A stretch of DNA of 64,000 nt from Siniperca chuatsi (lineage: Eukaryota; Chordata; Actinopteri; Centrarchiformes; Sinipercidae). The position numbers and the translations under genes were made by a program. Of the stretch, positions 48,935-61,500 are shown piece by piece (position 1 is the stretch's first letter; each line of letters starts with the position of its first letter). The stretch covers positions 23,811,455 through 23,875,454 of the forward strand of contig NC_058051.1 in the NCBI RefSeq assembly GCF_020085105.1, written 5' to 3'. The notes under the pieces were generated by a model that made no database searches, was not told the DNA's origin, and was given only the letters and a program-made list of their open reading frames with translations.

Positions 48935-48999
48935 TTCAGTGCCATACCCTAATTGCCATCCAGTTACACTGCTAGTGTGACTTAAAAGTCAAGTTGTTG
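48935..48999. repeat. 65-bp direct repeat, copy 2 of 2
   Basis: Identical to 47210-47275. The pair, together with the duplication at 48452-48922, points to recent local duplication in this intergenic region. Confidence 0.85.
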
Positions 49000-49447
49000 T
49001 TATTTTATAAAACACCATATGGTTCATGTTACTGAATGGATGAACCATTGTTGTTCAATTCGATCAGAAACCTCTTTTATGTGCTTTTCCTGCAAAGTTT
49101 ATTTTAAGAAGGTTTTCAACATAGTCAAGTATTTGGCAGGTTTCCAGATTTGCCAGGAATTGTCTTCCGAATGAGGCTGCCAAAATGCACAAGATTTCTA
49201 GTACATCAAACTTGACCTACTGATTATTAAGTAGGTCACATAACTCAATCCTGAAACCTCCAGAATCTCTATATAAACAAAGGAACAGAGGTGGACAACT
49301 TTAGCTGATCAAACCGTTTTTGGTCAGTCTGTCCATTCAGTTAACGCAGTATAGAAACAGAATGCTGTACTGGTCCATATAGGAAAGCAGCAACTGCATT
49401 TCATTCCAGCCAATGCGTGTAAATACACAGTACTGTTTGTCAATCAT

Positions 49448-49565
49448 AATAACAATAATAATAATAATGATAACTTTATTTGTATAGCACCTTTCATACA
49501 TGAAATGCACCTTTGTGCTTTACAGTATGGCATTAAAAACAAAACACAAAAGATACAAAATGTAA
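49448..49565 (-). repeat. Retroelement tail fragment
   Basis: A (TAA)n stretch, then 'tttatttgtatagcaccttt' and 'tgtgctttacag', reading as the reverse complement of a common LINE/SINE 3' tail. No coding part is present. Confidence 0.5.
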
Positions 49566-49924
49566 TAAAAATACTTGGCTACTGAGCACCATGTCCTTTC
49601 CACTCCCTATACTTTTAACATTTGATTACTGTATTGTTACATTCCTATCAAAATGTTGACAACCTAATTATTTTAAATATTATTTTATTGTTTTTTTTAA
49701 ATTACATCAAAGTTAAAACACATTGACTTTGATGTTAAAGTTTTGATTGTTTGTTCTTCAATTATTCCAGATGCTGTTTGATAACTGATTGAATCTTGAA
49801 CCATTACCCTGATAAAGGTAAGCGAAATTATCATGGGTCAAGTAAAGAGAGGATACAGAATATTTTGGAAACAGATGCTTGGTTTTGACTATGTGATGGT
49901 ATAGTTGTGTTTCCCTGCCATTTT

Positions 49925-50405
49925 TCTCACTCTACTTTTTCTCACTCTACTCCACTACATTTAAGAGGGAAATATTGTACTTTTTACTCCACTACATTTA
50001 TCTGATAATTTACTAGTTACTTTGCAGATTCAGATTAATAATACAAAATGTAATCAACAAATAAATGATGATGTATTATTGTAGGTTAAGATAAGACTTT
50101 ATTGATCCCACAGATGGGAAAAAACAAGATACCCAGCAGTAGGCTATACAAAGTACAGTCATTAAAATTAGCTCCACCTTTACCAGCTGCAACATTAAAG
50201 CAATGAACATATTAATACATCAATAATTATAATCCAATAATATGATATACATAATTCTGAAATAGACCATTCTGCATAATGACTACTTTTATTTTTGATA
50301 GCCTACTTTAAGTACTTTTACTTAAGTAAGATTTTGAATGCAGGACTATTACTTCTAACAGAGTATTTCTACAGTGTGGTATAACTACTTTTACTTAGGC
50401 CTAAA
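49925..50405. repeat. hAT-like MITE fragment with embedded retroelement tail
   Basis: Matches the interior of the element at 19771 ('gagggaaatattgtactttt', 'ccactacatttatctgata'), including the embedded 'aagactttattgatccca' fragment at the same place. Terminal CAGTGGTGG sequences are lost. Confidence 0.6.
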
Positions 50406-51026
50406 GGTTGCAACAGCCTGACTCACGCTGGATCTATATCTTAAAATGACAAGATACAAAACACAGTCTCATGACTTTCTGACATTAATTTGATTGACAG
50501 TCTGACATGGGGTTTAAGTTGCAGGTTAAAATTTTCAGTCATATGCTGTTATTTCATTGAACCAAACTTTGTATGGCAAAAAAGTTTTCTTTCTCATTAG
50601 AAAGTAAAAATACCCAATTTTTACTCAATAAGACAGGTTGGATATAAAATAGAATTAATAATAAGCCTGTCACTGTCTAGTCCAGTTTTAATCCATGTTA
50701 TTTTCTGAGTGACATGTCTAAGTCTGACTGCTGGTACAACTTATCAGTTTTCAATTTTGACACCTCAAATGCAGACCTACATTATATTGAAGAAAGGACT
50801 TGACATTGACAGAACAAATACTGAAACATCTTTGAGCTTGTAAATAGTTTTGGTAGTAAACTAGAATTAATTAAAGATGTGCAGTTTTGACTTAAATTTT
50901 TTGTGGCAACAGTTTAATAACAACTCAGAGTGAGATTTGTTTGAAAATCATGTTTATATTTTTTTAGCTGCATATTAAACACGTTTTTCTATTTCTTCTA
51001 TTTCTGCTTATCCACATAGTAACAAC

Positions 51027-54000
51027 ATGTGCAAGCTAACTCTAACAGCAGGTAAGGCATGCTGGTCAAGTAAATGTTTCCTTAAAGAGTATGTTTCACT
51101 TACCTCAAGTGGTATCTAGCCATGCAAATAGTTTTTGCTTTATTTACCCATGTTTTTGTCTCTCAGATTACAGTGAGAATACGGTGAAATTTAATTGAAT
51201 TTGGTTTGTGGCGCTTACGAATGAAAATTTGCATTTAGAAAATTCACTGGCAAGCAGAAACAGCATCTCCATTACTCTGGATAATCTGCACAGTGAGGCC
51301 TGTGGATTATCCAGAATAGTGGGGACAGGGTTTCTGGATAGACACGTTGCTGTTGTACATTTTTCAAATGTAAAACGAAATTCCAATGTATTGGGGTGGC
51401 TTCAGAAATCATAGAGAGCAATATCTCATTAACCTGGACAAATAAAACCAAACCTATCTGTAATGCTAGAGACCAACTAGACATACTAGAAGTGAGTGAG
51501 AAAATCTGTTTCTTTAAATTTTGTGATTTGGGTGAACTGACCTCTTAAGCTTTATTTTTAACCTAATACTGACCACATCTCTCACTTTGAAGGTCTCTGT
51601 TTGATCATCGCCAGTTTGGGTAAGTTTATAACAAATCAACAATCTTACTAACAAATAAATAATGTCTCCAAGTCAACAATTGTTGGTAAACAAGGATCTT
51701 GATATCACTGATGTCTTCAAAAACTAATTAAAACCATCATAATTTTCTTCTATGTCTCAGCCTCTTCCTACAGGCTGGTGTGTTACTATAACAGCTTGGC
51801 TGAAAATAGAGCGGAGGACGGGAGGTTTACTGTGTCAGATATCGATCCAAACCAGTGCACCCATCTGATCTATGCCTTTTCTGACATTAACAACCAACAT
51901 CAGCTGGTCCCCAGCAGTGAAACTGACATACAACGCTATAAGTCCTTTACTAGACTCAAAACCAGGTCAGTGCTTTAGCCTAGAAATATTGTGGAAATTA
52001 TGTTGAATTTTGTGTTTTGTTAATAATAATTACTAAACTTTTATGCTCCCACAGAAATCCACTGCTCAAAACCCTGTTGGCGGTTGGTGGCTTGACATTT
52101 GACACAAAAAAGTAAGTCACTTACAAGAACATTTAGGCCTTTTTTGTGCCAATGCAAAGACAAAGTGTGTAAACAGCACTTCAACATATTGGTATTTTTA
52201 CTATGAAACTTGGTTTGCCCATTCATGCAGTATTTTTGAGCTTTGCACAGCATGCATGGTGCATAATTTCATACAAATGAGGTAGCACAAAGTGAGATTT
52301 GGGTATTTGATTGAATGAATGAGTTAATTTCATGATTCCATCAGCAGACACAAACAAAATATGTGTTATAAATTTTTAGCAACTACATAATAATGTAAAT
52401 ACACACTTAAATATAGTCCAACCAGCAGAAATATTTTTACCCGATACCTTCATTACATTATGTGAAACCAAAAGCTGTTTGCTGCAAAATAATCACACTA
52501 ATATGTGCACATAAAAATGCTCAGTATTCTTGAGATCTGCAAACACCAAATGGATTTGTGGTTGCATTAAAAGTTTTAACTTAGTCTTTTTTAAACATTT
52601 TTTTATTTTGTTAATGTTGATGTTGGCAAATCTAATGCAATCTAAATGCAACCACATTCATCACTAAAAGCCCACAGAAAACAATTTAGCATGCATTTTT
52701 ATTTTACTCCTACTTTTTATACTAATACTTGAAAAAAATGCATTGTAGCCTAATAAAGAGGTCAGTAACTGCATATGATAGGTATGTGGATCATTTTTAT
52801 CATTCATAATTACCAGTGAAAAACATGGTAGCCAGATAATTTGCCTAAGGCTGTATATTTGTCTTTGCACACATGACCTTCTGCTTTGCACTGTGCGCTA
52901 TTAAAACAGAACCCTTAAATGTAGTATCTGGAGTGTCTTCTTGAGAGCACTGTTTTGTTCAAATGTTTACCAGATTCAGTACAATGGTGTCAACACAAAG
53001 CAACAGAACAAACTTCATCCTGTCTGCTATCACACTACTGAGAGCAATTGGGTTTGATGGGCTAAACCTTGACTGGAGGTACCCCAGAGGAGTTAGGAGC
53101 CAACCACAGGACAAGCAGAGATTCACACTACTGTGCAAGGTCAGATCCTGAATTTGCCATACTGTATAAAAATATAAGATTCTATACTTGACTAAGACTG
53201 AACCATGCTTCTGTATTGTATAGGAGCTCAAAGAGGCCTTTGTGGCTGAGGGAACTGCAGCTAACCGTGACAGATTAATCATCACTGCTAGTGTCTCTGC
53301 TGATAAAGAAACAATCAATGCCAGTTATGAAGTCGCACAGATTGCCACGTAAAACGAATTTAATGTAATTCTTGACATCATACCCATGATTAGCTGTCAT
53401 CATGACTTGGTGAACGTGATTTCCTCTGCATTTTACCAGGTACCTGGATTTCATTAATGTGCTGACATTTGACTTTCACGGCCCCTGGGAAAGTGTCACA
53501 GGTCATCACAGCCCCTTATACAGAGGATCCCAAGACACTGGAGACAAAATCTACTCTAACACTGCAAGTACAGGGATTCATATTTCAACCACCAAAACAC
53601 CTTTCTATTTAGAGATGTCTTCTCATCCTAATTGTTTTTTTTTCTCCACATTTTAGGACTCTGCCATGCAGTATTGGCGGGACCAGGGAGCACCTACGCA
53701 AAAGCTAAACCTGGGGTTAGCGGCATATGGGCGAGCTTTTGACCTCTCCTCTGCATCCATTGATGTTGGAGCACCAGCCAGTGGTCCTGGTGAGGAAGGC
53801 TGCTACACCGATGAAGAAGGATTCTGGGCCTTTTATGAGGTAAACTGCAAGCTGTGAATAGAATTAATTTATATCAATAGCCTTAGTATAAGCACATGAC
53901 TTTTATTGCATCTGTTTATGTTAAATAAAATTTAAATGTGACATTTGACCCTTCTTTTCAGACTTGCCTTTATCTTGAAGGGGTTACAACACTGCTGATT

Positions 54001-57000
54001 ACTGATCAGAAAGTTCCATATGCCACCACAGAAAATCAGTGGGTGGGATTTGACAACAAAACCAGCCTTGGTAATAAGGTAATCATCTATTTAATTCAAA
54101 CTATTGCTCAGTAATTATTTTGAAAATGACTGATTGTACACAAATCTGAATAAATAGATATTTGGTTGACATGACTTCAGCTGTTGAAGTGTTTTCTTCT
54201 TCATCCTTTCAGGTCACTTACCTAAAAACTAACAACTTTGGAGGAGCCTTTGTCTGGTCTCTTGACCTAGATGACTTTAATGGAAAGTTCTGTAAACAGG
54301 GCAACTACCCCTTCATCACCCACCTGCATAAACTCCTGGTTCCAGGTAAACAAAGTGAAAAAAGTGTCTATCCTGTCCTTTCATGAGATGGTAGTTTTTA
54401 GTGTGTATTTGATGTAATGTCATCAACATGAATGTAATCACATTTTATTTACTTTATTACTTGCATTATTGTGCAAATGTGTGATCTTTCTAATTAGAAA
54501 TTACAGTAGCCACGTTCAGTGATATTAAAACTTAATGTCATGTTCAAGAGCAATTAACACAATATCTAACTCCTTCTTTTAGGTTTTCCTGGCCTTACCA
54601 CTCCAACTCCCATAACCACCCCCACTAACACCACCGCAACCACGACTCCTGCTACCACAACAACTCCCCCTTCTACAACCATAACAACGTCCACAACAAC
54701 AACCAAAACAGCTCCCGGTGGTATAGCAACAAACCCTGCTACAACAAACACAACAATGCCCACTACCACAATACCTACCACAGCAACAAAAATAGCCCCA
54801 ACCATAACCACAACAACTCCTCCTACAAAAAACACAAGAACTTCCACCACCACAGCTACAAAAACTCCCACTACCACAACCAATACTCCCCCTACAACTA
54901 CCACAACAACTTACCCTACTACAACCACTGCCCCAACCACAGCCACAACTCCCCCTACTACAACAACTCTACCCACCACAACCACAAAAGCTCCCCCTGC
55001 TACAACAAAAAATCCTCCTACCACAACAACAATGCCAACTACCACAACAACTCCCCAAACCAAAACAACTCCCACTACTACTACAACTCCCCCCACCACA
55101 ACCACATCAGCTTCCCAACTACGACAACTCCCCTACCACAATCACACCTCCCTACTACAACTCCCCTACCACAGCCACAACTCCCATCACCACAACTCCC
55201 CATATTACAACCACAACTTCCCCTACCACAATCACAACAACTCCCCTACTACACCACTCACCCTACCACAGCCACAACTCCCCCTACTACAACAACTCTA
55301 CCCACCACAACCACAAAAGCTCCCCCTGCTACAACAAAAAATCCTCCTACCACAACAACAATGCCAACTACCACAACAACTCCCAAACCAAAACAACTCC
55401 CACTACTACTACAACTCCCCACCACAACCACATCAGCTTCCCAACTACGACAACTCCCCTACCACAATCACACCTCCCCTACTACAACTCCCTACCACAG
55501 CCACAACTCCCATCACCACAACTCCCCATATTACAACCACAACTCCCCCTACTACAACCACTCACCCTACCACAGCCACAACTCCCCCTACTACAACAAC
55601 TCTACCCACCACAACCACAAAAGCTCCCCCTGCTACAACAAAAAATCCTCCTACCACAACAACAATGCCAACTACCACAAGAACTCCCCAAACCAAAACA
55701 ACTCCCACTACTACTACAACTCCCCCAACACAACCACATCAGCTTCCCCAACTACGACAACTCCCCCTACCACAATCACACCTCCCCCTACTACAACTCC
55801 CCCTACCACAGCCACAACTCCCATCACCACAACTCCCCATATTACAACCACAACTTCCCCTACCACAATCACAACAAATCCCCCTACTACAACCACTCAC
55901 CCTACCACAGCCACAACTCCCACCACCACAACAACTTTCCCCACCACAACCACAACAGCTCCCCCTACTACAACAACTCATTCTACCACAACTCCCCCTA
56001 CCAAAACCACAACACCACCCACTACCACAACAACTCCTGCTTCCACAACCACAAAAATGCCCCCACCACAACAACTCCCCTACTACAACAACTCCCCCAC
56101 CACAACAACTACAGCTCCCCTTCTACAACAGCTACTTCTACCACAACAATGCCCACTACTACAACCACATCACCCCGACAACGATAACTCCCCTTATTAC
56201 TACAATAACAACACCCTCAACCACCTCCACAACAACTCCCACTACCACAAATCTCCCTACCACAACAGCGGCAAATACTATAACAACTCACCCTACCACA
56301 ACGACCACAATGCCCACTACCACAAATCCCCCTACTACAACCACAACTTCCCCTACCACAACAACTCCCGTAACTACAACTTCTCCCCTTACCACAGCCA
56401 CAACTTCCGCTACCACAACATCTCCCCCTACTACAACCATAACAACTCCCCCTACCAAAACCACAACTCCCACTACCCATACTACAGCCACAACAAGACT
56501 CCCAACTACAACTACAACAACTCACCTTACTACAACTCCCCCCACCACAACCACAACAGCTCCTTCTACCACAACAACAATGCCCACTACTACAACAACT
56601 CCCCCTAACACAACAGCTTCCCTTACAACAACAACTCGCCAAATGACAACAACAATAATTCCCACTACCACAACAACTCCCACAAGCACAACAGTACTCA
56701 CTACCACAACTCCCACTACCACTGCCACAACAACTTCCAATACCATTATAACAACTTCCCCTACTACTACAACTACCCCCACCACAACAGCTTCCCCTAC
56801 TACAACAACTCCTCCTACCACAACAACCATGCCAACCACAAAAACTCCCCCTGCTACTAAAACTCCCTCCACCACAACCACAACAGCTTCCCCTACTACA
56901 ACAACTCCTCCTACCTCAACAACAACTCCCCCTACAACAACCACAACAGCTACCCTTACTACAACAACAATGCCACCTACCACAGCAACAATGCCATCTA

Positions 57001-58511
57001 CCACAACAACTCCCCCAACTACAACGACTCACTCTACCACAACCACAGCACCCGCTAGGACAACTTCTCCTGCCACAACAACTCTCGTAACCACAAAAAC
57101 ACCCCCAACCACAACAACTCCCCTTACTACTACAACTCCCTCTACCACAACCACAAATCCCACTAGGACAACAACATCCCCTGCCACAACAACTCCCGCT
57201 ACCACAACAACACCCCCAACCACAAGAACTCACCCTACTACTACAACTCCCTCAACCACAACCACAAAACCCCCTAGGAAAACAACTTCCCCTACCACAA
57301 CCACAACAGCTCCCCTTACTACAACAACAACTCCTCCTACAAGAACAACAATGCCAACTACCACAACAACTCCCCCTACTACAACGACTCCCTCTACCAC
57401 AACCAAAACACCCCCTAGGACAACAACGTCCCCTGACACAACAACTCCCGCTACCATAACAACAACCCCAACCAAAACAACTCCCCCTACTACTACAACT
57501 CCCTCCACCACAACCACAACAGCTTCCCCTACAACAACTCCTCCTACCACAACAATAACTCCCCCTACCACAACCACAAAAGCTTCCCTTACTACAACAA
57601 CAACTCCTCCTACCGCAACAACGATGCCAACTACAACAACTCACGCTACTACGACAACTCCCTCTACCACAACCACAACTCCTGCTACCACAACAACACC
57701 CCCAACAACAAAAACTCCCCCTACTACTGCAACTCCCCCTACCACAACCACAACAGCTTCCCCTACAACAACAACTCCTCCTACCACAACAACAATGCCA
57801 ACTACCACAACAAATCACCCTACTACGACTCCCTCTACCACAACAACAACTCCCGCTACCACAAAAACACCCCCAACCAAAACAACTCACCCTACCACTA
57901 CAACTCCCTCTATCACAACCAAAACACCCCCTAGGACAACAACTTCCCCTACCACAACCACAACTCCCACTACCACAAGAACATCCCCAACCAAAACAAC
58001 TCACCCTACTGCTATAACTCCCTCTACCACAACCACAACACCCCCTAGGACAAAAAGTTCCCCTACCACAACCACAACTCCCCCTACTACTACAACTCCC
58101 CCAAAACAACCACAACAGCTTCCCCTACAACAACAACTCCTCCTACCTCAACAACAACTCCCCTACCAAAACCACAACAGTTCCCCTTACTACAACTCCT
58201 CCTACCACAACAACAATGCCAACTACCACAACAACTCCCCCTACTACAACGACTCCAACCACAACCACAACAGCTTCCCCTACTACAACTCCTCCTACCT
58301 CAACAACAATGCCAACTACCACAACAACTCCCCCTACTACAACGACTCCCACCACAACCACAAAAGCTTCCCCTACAACAACAAATCCTCCTACCACAAC
58401 AATGCCAACTACCACAACAACTCACCCTATTACGACGACTCCCTCGACCACAACCACAACTCCTGCTACCACAACAACACCCCCAACCACAACAACTCCT
58501 CCTACTACTAA
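51027..58511 (+). CDS. Catalytically dead chitinase-like protein (chi-lectin) with giant mucin-like tail
   Basis: Exons 51027-51051, 51593-51619, 51761-51965, 52055-52111, 52974-53139, 53224-53348, 53440-53563, 53657-53839, 53962-54078, 54213-54345 have exactly the sizes of exons 1-10 of the intact chia gene. Exon 11 starts at 54583. Signal peptide, then a complete GH18 domain (to about 387). The active-site motif reads DGLNLDWR (133-140): Asp136 is Asn and the proton donor Glu140 is Arg. Also changed are CYFTNW to CYYNSL, GGWTFG to GGLTFD and MTYDFHG to LTFDFHG. Hydrolysis should be lost, while [10 protein letters not shown] and the fold remain, as in chitin- or glycan-binding chi-lectins. 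From residue 388 the protein is Thr/Pro repeats, open to a stop at 58509-58511 (1696 aa). That stop exists only in a shifted frame, so the real product is probably longer. Intron 7 uses a GC donor. The architecture resembles oviductin (OVGP1). Confidence 0.85.
51170..51420. repeat. Palindromic sequence in intron 1 of the chi-lectin gene
   Basis: 'ctctggataatctgcacag' (about 51277-51295) and 'ctgtggattatccagaat' (51300-51318) are inverted copies around a short loop. The surrounding sequence looks like a MITE fragment of unknown family. Confidence 0.4.
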
Positions 58512-61500
58512 AACTCCCCCCACCACGACCACAACAGCTTCCACTACAACAACAACTCCTCCTAACACAACAATGCCAACTACCACAACAACTCACCCTA
58601 CTACGACGACTCCCTCTACCACAACCACAACACCTGCTAGGACAACAACTTCCCCTACCAAAACCACAACTCCCCCTACCACAACCACAAAAGCTTCCCT
58701 TACTACAACAACAACTCCTCCTACCGCAACAACGATGCCAACTACAACAACAACTCACGCTACTACGACAACTCCCTCTACCACAACCACAACTCCTGCT
58801 ACCACAACAACACCCCCAACTACAAAAACTCCCCCTACTACTGCAACTCCCCCTACCACAACCACAACCGCTTCCCCTACAACAACAACTCCTCCTACCA
58901 CAACAACAATGCCAACTACCACAACAAATCACCCTACTACGACTCCCTCTACCACAACCAAAACACCCCCTAGAACAACAACTTCCCCTACCACAACCAC
59001 AACTCCCACTACCACAAGAACATCCCCAACCAAAACAACTCAATCTACTGCTACAACTCCCTCTACCACAACCACAACACCCCCTAGGACAACAACTTCC
59101 CCTACCACAACCACAACTCCCACTACCACAACAACACCCTCAACCAAAACAACTCCCCCTACTACAACAACTCCTCCTACCTCAACAACAACTCCCCCTA
59201 CCACAACCACAACAGTTCCCCTTACTACAACTCCTCCTACCACAACAACAATGCCAACTACCACAACAACTCCCGCTACTACAACGATTCCCACCACAAC
59301 CACAACAGCTTCCCCTACTACAACAACTCCTCCTACCTCAACAACAACTCCCCCTACCACTACCACAACAACTTCCCCTACCACAATAACAACTTCTCCT
59401 ACTGCAACCACTGCCCCAGCCACAACCACAACAACTCCCACAACCACAACTCCTCTTTCCACAACAACAATGCCAACTACCACAACAACTCACCTTACTA
59501 CAACAGCTCCCTCTACCACAACCACAACACCCCCTACGACAACAACTTCCCCTACCACAACCACAACTCCCTCTACCACAACCACAACACCCCCTAGGAC
59601 AACAACTTTCTCTACCACAACCACAACTCCCGCTACCACAACCACAACAGCTTCCCCTACTAAAACAACTCCTGCTACCGCAACAACTCCCCCTATGACA
59701 ACCACAACAACTCCCCCTACCACAATAACAACTCCCCCTACTACTGAAACTCCCTCCACCACAACCAAAACAGCTTCCCCTACTACAACAACTCCTCCTA
59801 CCTCAACAACAACTCCCCCTACCACAACCACAACAGCTCCCATTGCTACAACAACTCCTCCTACCACAACAACAATGCCAACTACCACAACAACTCCCCC
59901 TACTACAATTACTCCCTCTACCACAACCACAACACACCCTAGGACAACAACTTCCCCTGCCACAACAACAACTCCTGCTACCACAACAACACCCCCAACC
60001 ACAACTCCTTCTACTACTACAACTCCCCCTACCACAACCACAACACCCACTAGGATAACAACTTACCCTACCACAACCACAACTCCCACTACCACAACAA
60101 CACCCCCAACCACAACAACTCCCCCTACTACTACAACTCCCTCCACCACAACCACAACAGCATCCCCTACTACAACAACTCCTCATACCACAACAATGCC
60201 AACTACCACAACAACTCACCCTACTACTACAACTCCCCCCACAACAACCACAACAGCATCCCCTACAACAACAACTCCCGCTACCACAACAACAATGCAA
60301 ACTACCACAACAACTCACCCTACTACAACAACTCCCTCTACCACGACCACAACTCCCGCTACCACATCAATACCCCCAACCACAACAACTCACCCTACTA
60401 CTACAACTCCCTCTACCACAACCACAACACCCCCTAAGACAACAACTTCCCCGACCACAGCCACAACTCCCGCTACCACAACAACATCCCAAACTACAAC
60501 TCCCCCTACTACTACTACTCCCCCCACCACAACCACAACAGCTTCCCCTACCACAATCACAACTCCCCCTACCACAGCCACAACTCCCGCTACCACAAAA
60601 ACTCCCCATACTACAACCACAACTTCCCCTACCAGAACCACAAAAACTCCCCCTACTACAACTACTCCCCTCCCACATCCACCACATCCCCTAGGACAAC
60701 AAATTCCCCTACCACAACAACAACTCCTGCTACCACAACAACACCCCTAACCACAACAACACCCCCTACTACTACAACTCCCCCCACCACAACCGCTTCC
60801 CCTACTACAACAACTCCTCCTACCACAACAACAATGCCAACTACCACAACAACTCAACCTACTCCAGCAACTCCCTCTACTACAACCACAACTCCCGCTA
60901 CCACAACAACACCCCCAACCACAACAACTCACCCTACTACTACAACTCCCTCTACCACAACCACAACAGCTTCCCCTACTAAAACAACTCCTGCTACCTC
61001 AACAACTCCACCTATGACAACCACAACAACTCCCCCTACCACAATAACAACTCTCCCTACCACAGCCACAACTCCTGCTACCACAACAACTCCCCCTACT
61101 ACTACAACTCCCCCTACCACAACCACAACAGCTTCCCCTACTACAACAACTCCTCCCTCAAGAACAACTCCCCTACCACAAACACAACAACTCCCCTACT
61201 ACAACTACTCCCCCTACCACAGCCACAACTCCCGCCACCACATCAACTCCCCATATTACAACCACATCTTCCCCTACCACAATCACAACAACTCTCCCTA
61301 CAACAACTCATTTTACCACAACAACTCACCCTACTCCAACTACTCCCCCTACCACAGCCACAACAGCTTCCCCTACTACAACAACTCCTCCTGCCTCAAG
61401 AACAACTCCCCCTACGACAACCACAACAGCTCCCCTTACTACAACCACAACTCCTCCTACCACAACAACAATGCCAACTACCACAACAACTCCCCCTACT

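Larger units (their letters stand above)
43595..51026. other. 7.4-kb intergenic region between chia copies 2 and 3, repeat-rich
   Basis: Holds a LINE tail, a SINE, a miniature Penelope derivative, duplicated blocks and an hAT-like fragment (listed separately); no protein gene is recognised. For the third chitinase, an acceptor 'ccacatag' at 51012-51019 implies an upstream non-coding exon. A possible one is 49771-49818 (tattccag| ... AAAG|gtaagc), and TATATAAA at about 49270 is a promoter candidate. Both rest on short motifs only. Confidence 0.4.

Noticed and set aside
55361-56608. Plus-strand frames with Tyr/His/Asn/Ser or Leu/Pro/Gln repeats overlapping the mucin frame
   Set aside because: They are the same repeat read in the +1 and +2 frames. 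They appear where C-run lengths change and are not separate genes.
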